Shown piece by piece: positions 7,861 to 17,067 of a stretch of 64,000 nucleotides of DNA. This DNA comes from Nocardiopsis listeri NBRC 13360. Lineage in GTDB: Bacteria; Actinomycetota; Actinomycetes; Streptosporangiales; Streptosporangiaceae. Below the pieces are notes generated by a model, which ran no database searches, had not been told where the DNA came from, and saw only the letters and a list, made by a program, of their open reading frames with translations. The stretch is from assembly GCF_001570765.1 (NCBI RefSeq), contig NZ_BCSH01000009.1, positions 62,001-126,000 on the forward strand. Reading direction: 5' to 3'. Within the stretch, counting starts at the first letter, position 1. Each line of letters opens with the position of its first letter. The position numbers and the translations under genes were made by a program.

Positions 7861-8226
7861 CTATCCCGCGGATTCTTCCTCAGGAGGTGGCTCTGGAGCT
7901 ACAGGGAGACCGGGAATATCCGTCTCCTCTTCCACTTCCACCGGCGCGAGGAACTGCACGAGCTGTAGCCCGTCGAAGTCCACTACCTGTCGGCGGCGTT
8001 CCCCCGCGGTGAGGATCACGAACCCCTGCTCGTTGTCGGCGACGTGCAGACACACCGCCATCCCCTCACCCACGGTCTCCCGCACCGCAGACCACAGCTT
8101 CTCCCGCACCCGCGCGCTCATGGTCCCCACGTACAATCCCGGCCCCGGTTCCACCATCCATCGGGACAGAGAACCCCGCACCCGATCGGGAACGGCCGTC
8201 GTTGAAATGACCACCATTGTCCCCAT
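7861..8226 (-). CDS. cas2: CRISPR-associated endoribonuclease Cas2e
   Basis: 121 aa. Cas2 of subtype I-E forms the Cas1-Cas2 complex that inserts new spacers at the leader end. The N-terminal strand MVVISTTAVPDRVRGSLSRW and the following region with PGLYVGTMSARVREKLW are characteristic of Cas2e. The acidic, proline-rich tail (residues about 95-121) is longer than in E. coli Cas2. The ATG at 8226 overlaps the cas1 stop by one base (TGATG); an ATG at 8217 is less likely. It is the last gene of the operon and ends 33 bp from the shared terminator. Confidence 0.95.
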   Translation of the reverse strand: MGTMVVISTTAVPDRVRGSLSRWMVEPGPGLYVGTMSARVREKLWSAVRETVGEGMAVCLHVADNEQGFVILTAGERRRQVVDFDGLQLVQFLAPVEVEEETDIPGLPVAPEPPPEEESAG

Positions 8227-9200
8227 CAGCCGATGTCCCCCGCGTAGTTCACGCCGCCGGCCACCTTGGCCCCGGAGGGGTCCCACAGGTCGACCACGCG
8301 CCAACGCTCCGGCCGGCTCTCCTCCTCTTCCTCCTCCACATCCGGACCCAACAGCGACTGAATGTCCCGCACCATCTTCGGGACCAACCGGTACAGCTTC
8401 AGTTCGCTGCGCAACATGAACCGTGCCCGACCTTCCGGGTTCTCCGCGTCGTGCAGGGAGAACGCCAACGGGATCGTGGTCTTCGCCTTGTACAAGTCGG
8501 CGATGTCGTACACAAAAGAGTGCTGTTTGCCCGTGTGCACGAAACCCAGAGCGGTCGAACACCCCAGATGCGCCACCACTGAGTGCACCACCCCGTAGAG
8601 TGCCGCGTTCCCGGCCGACAACGCCTTGTTGACCGGGTTCTGCTCCTCCCACTCCTCGGGGTTGTAGTTGCGCTTGAACGGCTTCACCTTGTGCTGGGCG
8701 GCCAAACGCTTGTAGAGCGCCCTCATCCGCTGCCCTTCCAAGGCACGCAGCCGCTCGATTCCGACCCCTTCGTCCACCTCCTCGCCGAAACGCATTTCGT
8801 ACATTCGGCGCGCCACCGCCGACCTAGAGGCGTCGTCGGCGTAGGCACGCACCTGTCGGTCCAACCACAGTGTGGTGCGGGACTCGGGAACCACCGCCCC
8901 ATAGTGCAAAATCCCGCCCGAACCCGAGGACACCACAGTCGTCCCGTGCCGCATGAAAGTGGCCAGGGCGGGCGAGGTGATGGACGTTCCCGGCCCCAAC
9001 AACAGACACGCCAGCGAGGCCGTCGGCAACGGCACCTGATGCACGCTCCCGGCTCCCGCCGCGTATTCGGCGCACACCCCGGTGTCGGTCTGCACGATCC
9101 GGCAGATGTCGGCGTACAGGAACGACAGGTTGTCCGACACCTTTGGCAGCATCGCCAGGGTGGGCCTCGCCAGCGACTTGTTCGCCTTCTTCTCGTCCAT
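8226..9200 (-). CDS. cas1: CRISPR-associated integrase Cas1e
   Basis: 324 aa. Cas1 is the metal-dependent integrase that catalyses spacer acquisition with Cas2. The active-site residues fit the E. coli pattern: Glu155 (LRALEGQRMR), His222 (LGFVHTGKQ), then Asp232 and Asp235 (YDIADLYK) at the expected 10 and 13 residue spacing. An acidic stretch of glutamates lies near the C-terminus. The ATG at 9200 follows an AGGTGA site just after the cas6e stop. Longer frames upstream run through cas6e and are rejected. Confidence 0.97.
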   Translation of the reverse strand: MDEKKANKSLARPTLAMLPKVSDNLSFLYADICRIVQTDTGVCAEYAAGAGSVHQVPLPTASLACLLLGPGTSITSPALATFMRHGTTVVSSGSGGILHYGAVVPESRTTLWLDRQVRAYADDASRSAVARRMYEMRFGEEVDEGVGIERLRALEGQRMRALYKRLAAQHKVKPFKRNYNPEEWEEQNPVNKALSAGNAALYGVVHSVVAHLGCSTALGFVHTGKQHSFVYDIADLYKAKTTIPLAFSLHDAENPEGRARFMLRSELKLYRLVPKMVRDIQSLLGPDVEEEEEESRPERWRVVDLWDPSGAKVAGGVNYAGDIG

Positions 9201-9213
9201 GCCGCTCACCTGA

Positions 9214-9909
9214 TCACCCGCCCACCGGTGCGAGGCTGAGCAGGCCGCAGCCGAACGACTTGCCCCGGCCCACCCCTTCCAGCAAGGCTTGGCGTAGAGC
9301 GTCGGAGTCCGTGACGGTCGCATGCCCGTCGAACCGGCTCACGTGGTGCCGTACGTTCCGACGCCCGCCGCGCCCCGGATCCAGGGCCGGAGCGGTCCCG
9401 CTCACCGCCACATCGCGCAGATCCAACCCATGCCGGTCGGCGCGTTCACGCCACCACTGTTCGGCGTCCGCGCCGAACAGTGGCCGCGTGTAGGCCTTCG
9501 CCTTGGTCTCGACCGGTTTGCCCAGGCGTTCGGCGTTCTTCTCCGACTTTCCGAGCCGTTTGCTGGGCGCGGCCGCCAACCGGTAACGCAACTCCTGCCC
9601 CTTGGTCAGCTTGTCGAAGAAGGGAGTCAGGTCCCGCTCGGCGGTTCGCCCGAAGTCGTGCCCCAGCCGCGCCGCCACCTTGTCGAGGTCGAGCCGGTGG
9701 TGGCTCTGCACCAGGAGCACCGGCCCCCCAGGGGTCTCCTCCACTCGGAACAACAGACCGACCCGTTGCCGGGGTGCTTCCACCGGGGTCGGTCCCAGTT
9801 CGCGGGCGGAGATATCGATGAGCAATCGGTGCACCGCCCCGGCGTTGGCGAAGGCGGTTCGGACCCGCTTGGAGGACAGGTCCGGGGTGATCTTGGTGAG
9901 CCAGCTCAA
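9214..9909 (-). CDS. cas6e: CRISPR pre-crRNA endoribonuclease Cas6e (CasE)
   Basis: 231 aa. Cas6e cleaves the pre-crRNA in each repeat hairpin and stays bound to the 3' handle within Cascade. It starts at a TTG that overlaps the cas5e stop (TTGA), with AAGGAG 5-6 bp upstream. The family N-terminus is then SWLTKITPDLSSKRVR. His27 in NAGAVHRLL is the probable catalytic histidine. The glycine-rich C-terminal motif GRGKSFGCGLLSLAP is the RAMP signature. An upstream ATG would add about 79 residues read out of cas5e and is not credible. Confidence 0.95.
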   Translation of the reverse strand: MSWLTKITPDLSSKRVRTAFANAGAVHRLLIDISARELGPTPVEAPRQRVGLLFRVEETPGGPVLLVQSHHRLDLDKVAARLGHDFGRTAERDLTPFFDKLTKGQELRYRLAAAPSKRLGKSEKNAERLGKPVETKAKAYTRPLFGADAEQWWRERADRHGLDLRDVAVSGTAPALDPGRGGRRNVRHHVSRFDGHATVTDSDALRQALLEGVGRGKSFGCGLLSLAPVGG

Positions 9910-10652
9910 CGGTGCTCCTTCACGTAGGAGAAGAGGAGGTCCTGGTAGTCCCTTCTGCTCGGGGCGACCAGGCGCGCCGGGATTTCCACCGAATCCACCC
10001 TCACCTCTCGGCTCGCGTACCGGCGCGCACGTGAAGTGAAGGAGAGGGGGACGTCGTTGAGGACGGTGCGGCTCGCGACGTCCGCTCGATCCTCGGTGAC
10101 CAGGTCGACATCGGCCGATTGCGCTCCTGCCGGCAGGCGCCTCCACGGCAACGGGACGCCCGTGCGCAGTTCCTGGACCGGGTCGGGCACCTCGGTCCGT
10201 AACACCAACAAGGGGTCGGGAACGAACGAGCGCCTGCCCAGGTAGGACTGCCAGCGCGGGGAGAGCAACGATCGACCGATGTCATCGGCCCCCGGGCCGG
10301 TGACGGCCACGGTGAACACCGCGTCGGCCAGGTAGGACCGCCGGGTCACGATCGTGGTGGCGTTCTCCGGCCGACGCTTACCCTCGGCGGTCGGTACGGT
10401 CCGAGCCCGGGGTAGACCCCCGCCGATGGTGTGGAAGTCGGACATGTGCAACCCGGGGGAGTCGATCCGCAGCGTCAACCGCAAGTTCTCGTAACGCTCC
10501 AAGGACTCATCCCGCGTTACCCCTTGGGCGGCGGCGAACATGCCGATCAGGCCGGATCGTGAGGGGTAGGGCAGGGTATCGCGATCCCCGAACTCGCTGT
10601 GCTCGCCCCAACTCTGCATCGGCCCGGCCAAGCGCAGCACCGACCCGCTCAC
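9906..10652 (-). CDS. cas5e: Cascade subunit Cas5e (CasD)
   Basis: 248 aa. Cas5e caps the 5' handle of the crRNA in Cascade. After a GTG start that overlaps the cas7e stop (GTGA), the protein reads SGSVLRLAGPMQSWGEHSEF, matching the family's LxGPMQSWG motif. The following PYPSRSGLIGMFAAAQG is also typical. The C-terminal part ends DYQDLLFSYVKEHR. The upstream 46 codons of the open frame come from cas7e and are excluded. It is tightly coupled to cas7e and cas6e by overlaps, so stoichiometry is likely set by translation. Confidence 0.95.
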   Translation of the reverse strand: MSGSVLRLAGPMQSWGEHSEFGDRDTLPYPSRSGLIGMFAAAQGVTRDESLERYENLRLTLRIDSPGLHMSDFHTIGGGLPRARTVPTAEGKRRPENATTIVTRRSYLADAVFTVAVTGPGADDIGRSLLSPRWQSYLGRRSFVPDPLLVLRTEVPDPVQELRTGVPLPWRRLPAGAQSADVDLVTEDRADVASRTVLNDVPLSFTSRARRYASREVRVDSVEIPARLVAPSRRDYQDLLFSYVKEHR

Positions 10653-11800
10653 GAGTCGACCTCGGGAAAGGCGGTCGAGACGGCACCCTGCACCAGAACG
10701 GGGAACCCACCGACGCGCTCCCCCAGGTGCTCGACGCTCTTGTCCTCGACGCCGGTGTGCGCCGAGCTCAGGACCGTCTCGGGCCACCACAGTTCACCGA
10801 CCTTTCCGGCGTACTCGGCCAGACGATCCACCGACGGGCCGCTGAACCCTTCCCCGCCCCACACCGCACGCTCGAACGCCGGTGCGTAGGACACCGGCCG
10901 GTCCGAACGCACCACCACGTGGGCCAGGTCCGGCACGGTCATCGCAGCGGTCGCGTTCTGCTTGCCCGAGGGGACGGTGGACAGGAAAGCGGACAGGAAG
11001 TGGGTGACCAACTCACGGGCGGCGTCGGTGTCCCCGTCCAGGTTGCGCAGGAGACCGGCCACGTCGACGTTGGCGTACCGGTAGAACGTGCCGGTGCTGA
11101 ACTGGCCCACGTTCATGTGGCCACTGCCGTGGTCGTCGTCCTTGGGTACGTCGTCCACCGCGGTGAAGAAGTCCACCTCCACGCTGGTCGAGTGCGTGGT
11201 GAAGGCGTGCGCGAACTGCACGGCGCCGTCGACCTCGGTGGAGGGCAGTTCGGCGAGCATCCGACCGAACAGGTTGATGGTGGCGTTGCGCTCACGCAGC
11301 ACAGCCACGATGTCGTCGACGGGCAGCACGGCCTTGGGCGATTTCTTCGCCGACTCCTTGGCCACCGCTTCCCGGTGTTCGCCGGCGATCCCGGCGAGCG
11401 TTGCGATGGCGGAAGTGGGCAGGTAGAACAGCACGGAGGTGGCGGGCGCCTCGCCGTCCTTCTCCTTCTCCAGCTTGATGCCGCCCTTGGCCGCGGACAG
11501 GACGATCTGTCGACCACCCTGCTCGGCCAGCGGCGCCTCCCAACCGAGTTCGACGAGTTCGGCGGCGATCTGTCCGATGATGCGCCTGGTGCGGATCGCC
11601 GGGTCACCCAGACGTTCCTCGACCTGGTGGCGGACCACACGCTTCCAGCTCTGGCTGGAGATCCGGGTGCGCTCACGGCCACCGTAGACGACCGTCTTCG
11701 GGGAGCCCAGATCGTCCCGGTTCACGTTGGAGTAGGGGAGCGTGTGCAGGACGTGGACGTCCAGGAACTTGGGGGTGTGTGCGGAATCGGGGGTGCTCAT
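10649..11800 (-). CDS. cas7e: Cascade backbone subunit Cas7e (CasC)
   Basis: 383 aa. Cas7e polymerises along the crRNA spacer as the Cascade backbone. Family landmarks include FLDVHVLHTLPYSNVNRDD near the N-terminus, TRISSQSWKRVVR, and NINLFGRMLAELP-like ATINLFGRMLAELP. The later GTFYRYANVDVAGLL and KQNATAAMTVPDLAHVV are also diagnostic. The ATG at 11800 overlaps the cse2 stop (ATGA). Longer frames to 12034 lie within cse2 and are discarded. Confidence 0.97.
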   Translation of the reverse strand: MSTPDSAHTPKFLDVHVLHTLPYSNVNRDDLGSPKTVVYGGRERTRISSQSWKRVVRHQVEERLGDPAIRTRRIIGQIAAELVELGWEAPLAEQGGRQIVLSAAKGGIKLEKEKDGEAPATSVLFYLPTSAIATLAGIAGEHREAVAKESAKKSPKAVLPVDDIVAVLRERNATINLFGRMLAELPSTEVDGAVQFAHAFTTHSTSVEVDFFTAVDDVPKDDDHGSGHMNVGQFSTGTFYRYANVDVAGLLRNLDGDTDAARELVTHFLSAFLSTVPSGKQNATAAMTVPDLAHVVVRSDRPVSYAPAFERAVWGGEGFSGPSVDRLAEYAGKVGELWWPETVLSSAHTGVEDKSVEHLGERVGGFPVLVQGAVSTAFPEVDS

Positions 11801-12513
11801 GCGCCGTCCTTGTCGTCGTCGGTGTTCTGGGACTTGCTCTGTCGGGCTCGGTCCTGGGCCTGGATGACGCGGTGGTAGCCCTGAACCCATTCCTTGGCCA
11901 CGGCGTCCCGGTCGCCACCCCAACGGGCCAGATCCAAGGTCAGAAGACCCCAATCGATGGGCATCTCTCGACCGCGCAGGTGGAGAGCCAACAGGGGGAG
12001 CTGTTTGTGAGCGCCCTCCAATGACTGTCGGCACAGCATGTGGAGGCGGCCCTCTGTGGTGTCGGCGTTGAGTAGATCCTTGGTGACCGCCTTGCCGAGA
12101 GTGGCGCCGAGGTTGAGGCGTCGCTTACGGCGCGACCGCTCGCTCTTCTCGCCGGACGCGTCCGCCGCCGGGGCCCCTCCCTCGGTGGAGTTGATTTCGT
12201 CTCCGGTTCCCTGGTCACGTGCCTGACGTGTCTGGCCGGCGATCAGGGCGGCCACCGTATAGAAGGCTCGCTCGACGGCGGCCTCCGGGAAGCGGTACCG
12301 CTCGTGCGGTTCGGACTTCTCCGAGAGGTCGGGAAGGTAGGGGGTGACGAAACCGTGGACCGGGAGCACCACCGGGTCCGTGACCTCTTTGCCCATGGCG
12401 CGCCGAAGCGTCGCCCGGACGGCGGGCTCGTCGACGACCTGGGTGTTCAGTCGTTCCACCATGCGGTCGGCGTTCCAGAGGATGCGTTCCCGAAGAGGGA
12501 TGTCGCTGCTCAT
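11797..12513 (-). CDS. cse2: Cascade small subunit Cse2 (CasB, Cas11e)
   Basis: 238 aa. Cse2 dimers line the Cascade belly and stabilise the R-loop. The N-terminal ATLRRAMGKEVTD and FYTVAALIAGQ, and the C-terminal RLHMLCRQSLEGAHKQLPLLALHLR, are the alpha-helical family signatures. Residues about 100-135 form a charged insertion (NSTEGGAPAADASGEKSERS region) that looks like a flexible linker. The C-terminal tail is also charged. The ATG overlaps the cse1 stop (ATGA). Confidence 0.93.
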   Translation of the reverse strand: MSSDIPLRERILWNADRMVERLNTQVVDEPAVRATLRRAMGKEVTDPVVLPVHGFVTPYLPDLSEKSEPHERYRFPEAAVERAFYTVAALIAGQTRQARDQGTGDEINSTEGGAPAADASGEKSERSRRKRRLNLGATLGKAVTKDLLNADTTEGRLHMLCRQSLEGAHKQLPLLALHLRGREMPIDWGLLTLDLARWGGDRDAVAKEWVQGYHRVIQAQDRARQSKSQNTDDDKDGA

Positions 12514-14084
12514 GCCGCGTTGTCTCCTTGAATGGTTCGGGATGCTTCTGTCCGTGAGAACAAGGCGCTTCGGTGACGCTCGACGACCTTCGCGGCGCGA
12601 GGGCGGGAACAGTAGGGGGCGGTGACCTCGTCGTAGGCGGCCAGGGCCAGCTGGGAGAACACGACGCCCGGGCCTCGCGACTCCGGGTCCATGGCCAAAC
12701 GCCAGAACTCCTTCTCAGCAGTGGACCAGTACCGGGCCAGGCCGCGCCGAAGCCAAGGGCCGGTTCCGGTGTCGGTACGCGAGGCACCGCCCGTGGGGCT
12801 GTTGCTCTCCTTCCACGCGTCGGTCAGCGAATGCTGTAGACGGCGCCCGAGGGCTTCGGCGGACTGTCGGGCGAGGCGAATCCGATCCCGGGCCGAGGCG
12901 CTCTCCTCGGAGGTGTCGGTGGAGTCCTCCAGCCAGCGCAGAACCGGTGGGGTGCTCGCGGTGAACCACTGCCGGTCGCGGGTCTGCCCGTCCTGGTCGA
13001 ACGCGAAGGCGCGCAGCCGTAGCGTCTTGCGCAGATCGGTGGGCAGGCTGGTGCGACCGGTCAGGTAGGTGAAGAGTTCGGGGCGAAACCGCTCCTGGCC
13101 GTTCTCCGACAGCAGCGAGTCGAGATCCCGCCAGATGGCTCGCGATGCGTCGGCGGGACGGGCGTAACGGCGCCCCTCCTTGCTGGTCTGGTGGATGAGG
13201 TAGGGGTCGGTCGGTGGCACGGGACGTTCACGCCTGGCCCAGGTGACGTAGGCATCCACGACCTGAGTGCCATCGCTGGACGGCACCAGGAGTACGGCGT
13301 GGGAGGCCTGGTTCAGCAGGGTCCCGGCCAGACCCGTGGACTCTTGTGGGGCAGCCAGCGGATCGGGGAGCTCGTCGCGTTCCCATGGCGCGGGTTCGAC
13401 GTCGCCTGGTTCGTCCTCCTCCCCGGGGTAGGGGATGTTGAGGAGCAGGCTCTCGAACAGGTTGCGGCCGACGGGATGGAAGGAGACCGTGCCTCGAAGA
13501 GGGCCGGCGGTGCTGTTGGCCTCGGAGCGCTCCCCGACCTTGCGTGCGGTGCAGCGACCGGAGGGGCCGTATCCCAGGGTCGCGAGTAGATGCCAGGCGG
13601 CCTCGTCCGGGGGGAGCGGGACCGGGTCGAGATCGTGGTGATGGCCGCCCAACCACACCTGGTTCTGTCCCGCTGTCCGGCCCCAGGCGAGTTTGTTCAC
13701 TCCGGAGGGCTTGGAGCACTGTTCGAGGAGTCGGGGATCCTGTGACCAGGGACGTTCGGGGTGCAACAGGTCGAAGCGATGCTCCCAGGCGGAGAAGTAG
13801 GTGCCCACGGATGCTTCGGAGAAGTGGCTTTGGTCGAGAACCTGGGCGCGCTGCCGGTACCAGTCATTCAGGCTCTCGGCGCTGTCCAGACCGGTGATCC
13901 GTGCGGTCAACAGGGTCAGGACCCGCCACAGTTGGGCGGAGGAGGGCGGGAAGGGCAGCTCGATGTCGGAGAGTTCATGGGCCCGGGTGAACAGGTCGTA
14001 CAGTCCCATGGGTGGGGCGGGAGAGCCGTTACCGGAGCGAACCGGCAGCCAGGGCCGTGTGGACAGTGAAAAGGAAGAAGTCAT
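12510..14084 (-). CDS. cse1: Cascade large subunit Cse1 (CasA, Cas8e)
   Basis: 524 aa, a normal length for Cas8e. This subunit recognises the PAM and recruits Cas3. The start SFSLSTRPWLPVRSGNGSP is the typical N-terminus (a STRPWLPV-type opening), followed by GLYDLFTRAHELSDIELPFP. The C-terminal four-helix bundle region is recognisable in the FWRLAMDPESRGPGVVFSQL stretch. A GGAG site precedes the ATG. The 73-bp gap to cas3 is the only intergenic space in the operon and contains no obvious terminator. Confidence 0.95.
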   Translation of the reverse strand: MTSSFSLSTRPWLPVRSGNGSPAPPMGLYDLFTRAHELSDIELPFPPSSAQLWRVLTLLTARITGLDSAESLNDWYRQRAQVLDQSHFSEASVGTYFSAWEHRFDLLHPERPWSQDPRLLEQCSKPSGVNKLAWGRTAGQNQVWLGGHHHDLDPVPLPPDEAAWHLLATLGYGPSGRCTARKVGERSEANSTAGPLRGTVSFHPVGRNLFESLLLNIPYPGEEDEPGDVEPAPWERDELPDPLAAPQESTGLAGTLLNQASHAVLLVPSSDGTQVVDAYVTWARRERPVPPTDPYLIHQTSKEGRRYARPADASRAIWRDLDSLLSENGQERFRPELFTYLTGRTSLPTDLRKTLRLRAFAFDQDGQTRDRQWFTASTPPVLRWLEDSTDTSEESASARDRIRLARQSAEALGRRLQHSLTDAWKESNSPTGGASRTDTGTGPWLRRGLARYWSTAEKEFWRLAMDPESRGPGVVFSQLALAAYDEVTAPYCSRPRAAKVVERHRSALFSRTEASRTIQGDNAA

Positions 14085-14157
14085 GGCTGCTCCGAGAGGC
14101 TGACGTGGGTATCACGTGTGTTCATGGAGATGGGGACTCTTGAATGCGGCTGATACT

Positions 14158-16902
14158 TCAGCGGCGTTCTTCGAGTCCGTTGAGAGGGCTGAGGAACAGG
14201 TGACGCTCGCCCAGGCGGGCAGGCTCGACCTCGCCTTCGGGGGTGACCCGATGGATGAGGAGCACCAGGTCACGCAGATGGAATACCTGGGACCACGACT
14301 CCGGCACCCGGTTGGCCTCCTCCAACGGCGGCTGTGTGCTGTGATCGGCGCGCATCGGGATGGTGCGGGCGATGACGGCGGCGAGGTTCTTTCGCGACAT
14401 GCGGCCCTCCCCGTCGGGTTCGGGGAGCGGCCGACGTAGTTCGGGGTCCAGCCACAACTCGCCCTGGACGTCGCGGAAGCAGCACAGCACCCGAACCGAG
14501 TCCGCGCCGAACCGCGTGGCCAGGTAGTGATCGCCCAGTTCCAGGTCGGAGGAGGTGAGCGGGTACAGATCCGACCCCAACTCTCGAGAGGTTGGCACGA
14601 CCACGTTGCGTCCGTGGGTGCGCAGGGCCAACTCCTCGCCGAGCCGGCGGACGTCGGCCTCGACGTCCTCGATGAGGGTCTCGTCGTCGTAGAGGTCGTC
14701 CACCAGTCGCTGCACGTCCTCGGGGACACGTACCTTCTCGCCGGCGCGCCGTTCCAACAGGGTGTGCGTGCGCAGCAGCAGAGACAACGGATAGACGTAC
14801 TGCCAGGACATGGGGACGTGACCACGACTCTCACGTTCCTCGGGGACCAGGACGGCCATGCGGGGACCGCTCGACCAGGTGGGGCGGGCGACCCTTCCGA
14901 GATGCTCATGGCGCCAACAACGGCCGGCCCGTTGCAGCAACAAACCCACCGGAGCCAGGTCGGAGACCAGCAGGTCCAGGTCCAAGTCCAGGGACTGCTC
15001 GATGACCTGGGTGGCCACCACCACGCACCGTCGGGGGCGGGTTCCGTTGGCGGGACCGTCCTTGCCCAGTGCTTCGGTGAGTCGTTGGGTGATCTCGGTA
15101 CGCTGCTCCTGCGGGAAACGGGAATGCAGCAGATGGAGTTCGGGCGGAGAGTCGAGTTCGTCGAACCACGCGGCCAACAGGTCCCGGGTTCGCTGAGACT
15201 CGGCCACGGTGGTGCAGATGACGGCCGCGCATCCACCCTCGGCGATCAGCGGTGCCAACAGGTTACGCAGCGCAGCCGCACGCTCGGGCGCTCCTTTGAC
15301 CACGGGCACCGGGATCAGGTCGATCTCCAAGGGCGGTTGCTCCGTGGTGGGGAACGGCTCCGGGTTGGTGGTGACCGTCCCCGTTCGGGGGTGGACGTGC
15401 AACCAACCGGGGTAGTGGATCTCCGGTACCGGCGCGGGATAACTCTTGCGCCACCTACCACGCGAGCCGGTCAGGTACGCCTTCACCAGTGCGTTGGCCA
15501 TCGAGTGATGCAGGGTGGCCGACAACAGAACGACGGGGACGCCGAACACGCCCAGCCAGTGCAGCAGCCGTTCGAGAAGAGTCTGCATATACGGGTCCAC
15601 CGCGTGGACCTCGTCGATCACCACGACCTTGCCCGCCAGGCCGAACATGCGCAGTGAGTTGTGCCGGGTGGGAAGGGCCGCCATCAGGGCCTGGTCGATC
15701 GTGCCCACCGACCATGAGGCGAGCAGGCCGCGTTTGGAGCCCATCAACCAGTCGGTGGGCTCCAGGTCCTTCGACAGTACGGGGGAGACCGGCTGGTCGG
15801 AGGGCACGTAGTCGGGGTTGAGCCAGGCCATCGAGTGCAGCAGGGTCAGGGGCGCGGCCACGTCCGCGCGGTGCTCGGCGTACTTCCGCAACCGGGTGTA
15901 CATGTGGTCGGCGGTGGCCATCGTGGGCAGGGCGACGAAGCGACCGTCGTGTCCGGTGGCGGCTCCGAGGAGATCGGCGGCGTGGAAGGCGGCCTCGGTC
16001 TTGCCCACGCCAGGCTGGGCGGTGATGAGGACCAACCCGCCCTCCTCGCACAGGTCGGGCAGGTGCCGGGCGAGTGAGGCCTGGAGGCCGTTGGGTGTGA
16101 AACCAGGGAAGGAATCGGTGAAGGAAACCGGGCTCGTGGTGAGGCGATGCAGACCTGCGGCGCGCACCAGTTCACCGATCGGTTCCAGAGAACGCCGAAA
16201 ATGGCCCAAGAGCGTGGGAACGCTGCCGTCAACGGGTGGTGTGGCCAGCTGGGCGAGTAGGAAGTGTTCTTGACTGACGAGCCAGTCGGAGAGGATCACC
16301 AGGCCACAGAGCAGCGCGGCGACCGGTGGTTCCAGTTGTTCGGGTGGTGGAGGAGAGCCTGCGGCCTCGTGGACGAGGAACATGGTGCGTTCACGCTGCT
16401 CCTCCCAGGCCCCCTTGTCGAAGGCGGGTGGTTGGAAGTCGTCCAGAGGCGACGGGTAGGTGCCGTGGTGGCCTCCGAGGAGCTGGGCGATCAGGGAGAG
16501 GAGGTAGCCGTCGTCGGAGTAGTCCAGACGGGGCAGGGCGGTGGTGAGCCACTCGTAGGTGACGAAGGCGTGGCCGGTTCGGTCCGCCTGGCGAGGGGTG
16601 TGCGGATAGCTGGACAGGTCCATGGGGATCTGCTCTTGGAACTCGCGGATGAGCTTGCCCGTGTCATGACATCCAGCCCAGAACCCGGCCAAGGAACGGG
16701 CGTGGGCATGGTCAGTGCCGAGACCGTGGCTGATCCGCGCCTTGAGGCCGGGGGAGAGGGCGCGGTCCCAGAGCACCAGAGTCGCGGCCGTGGCGTCGAG
16801 CGCGTGGCAGGCGTAGGGGTAGCGCATTCCGCGTAGACCACGCTCTTTGGCCCAAATCCGCAGATCGATGTAGGAAGGGTGGGTAGGGGGAACCTCGGTC
16901 AT
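14158..16902 (-). CDS. cas3: CRISPR-associated nuclease-helicase Cas3
   Basis: 914 aa. Cas3 degrades DNA after Cascade binding, using an HD nuclease fused to an SF2 helicase. HD-domain residues visible are His33 (CHALDATA), His79-Asp80 (GCHDTGK), His111, His145-146 (GGHHG) and Asp206 (ILSDWL). Helicase motifs follow: Walker A AQPGVGKT (295-302), DEVH (430-433), SAT (461-463), and a QRAGR-type motif VI (LLLQRAGRCWRHEHLG). It is the first gene of the operon, divergent from array 2, so the 165 bp between them must hold both the cas promoter and leader 2. Confidence 0.97.
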   Translation of the reverse strand: MTEVPPTHPSYIDLRIWAKERGLRGMRYPYACHALDATAATLVLWDRALSPGLKARISHGLGTDHAHARSLAGFWAGCHDTGKLIREFQEQIPMDLSSYPHTPRQADRTGHAFVTYEWLTTALPRLDYSDDGYLLSLIAQLLGGHHGTYPSPLDDFQPPAFDKGAWEEQRERTMFLVHEAAGSPPPPEQLEPPVAALLCGLVILSDWLVSQEHFLLAQLATPPVDGSVPTLLGHFRRSLEPIGELVRAAGLHRLTTSPVSFTDSFPGFTPNGLQASLARHLPDLCEEGGLVLITAQPGVGKTEAAFHAADLLGAATGHDGRFVALPTMATADHMYTRLRKYAEHRADVAAPLTLLHSMAWLNPDYVPSDQPVSPVLSKDLEPTDWLMGSKRGLLASWSVGTIDQALMAALPTRHNSLRMFGLAGKVVVIDEVHAVDPYMQTLLERLLHWLGVFGVPVVLLSATLHHSMANALVKAYLTGSRGRWRKSYPAPVPEIHYPGWLHVHPRTGTVTTNPEPFPTTEQPPLEIDLIPVPVVKGAPERAAALRNLLAPLIAEGGCAAVICTTVAESQRTRDLLAAWFDELDSPPELHLLHSRFPQEQRTEITQRLTEALGKDGPANGTRPRRCVVVATQVIEQSLDLDLDLLVSDLAPVGLLLQRAGRCWRHEHLGRVARPTWSSGPRMAVLVPEERESRGHVPMSWQYVYPLSLLLRTHTLLERRAGEKVRVPEDVQRLVDDLYDDETLIEDVEADVRRLGEELALRTHGRNVVVPTSRELGSDLYPLTSSDLELGDHYLATRFGADSVRVLCCFRDVQGELWLDPELRRPLPEPDGEGRMSRKNLAAVIARTIPMRADHSTQPPLEEANRVPESWSQVFHLRDLVLLIHRVTPEGEVEPARLGERHLFLSPLNGLEERR

Positions 16903-16925
16903 CCTGGTGAGCTCCAGGGGGCTGT

Positions 16926-17067
16926 GGGAGCATGAATGAAGACGACGTTAAGGCTAGGAACAGTGTTCTGACGGTGGTTTGTGAGCTTTGGCCGACTCCG
17001 GCCAGGCGGTAAACCGGCCAGAGTATAACGCGGAGATAACGGCTTGCGTTTTTGCAGGTCATTAACT
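16926..17067 (+). promoter_or_regulatory. CRISPR array 2 leader and cas operon upstream region
   Basis: About 142 bp between cas3 and the first repeat. It shares ordered blocks with leader 1, including GGGAGCATG, ATAACGCGGAGATAAC (17025-17040), TTGCAGGTC and TTAACTG. The dyad that is perfect in leader 1 is imperfect here (17027-17035 with 17042-17050). About 40 bp extra lie in the middle. On the minus strand the same segment must supply the cas3 promoter. Confidence 0.75.

Noticed and set aside
10559-11878. 439-aa plus-strand frame across cas7e and cas5e
   Set aside because: Antisense to the cas operon with no family resemblance.
14085-14157. Possible extra small gene or anti-CRISPR-type gene between cas3 and cse1
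   Set aside because: Only 73 bp with no credible frame; it looks like an ordinary spacer within the operon.
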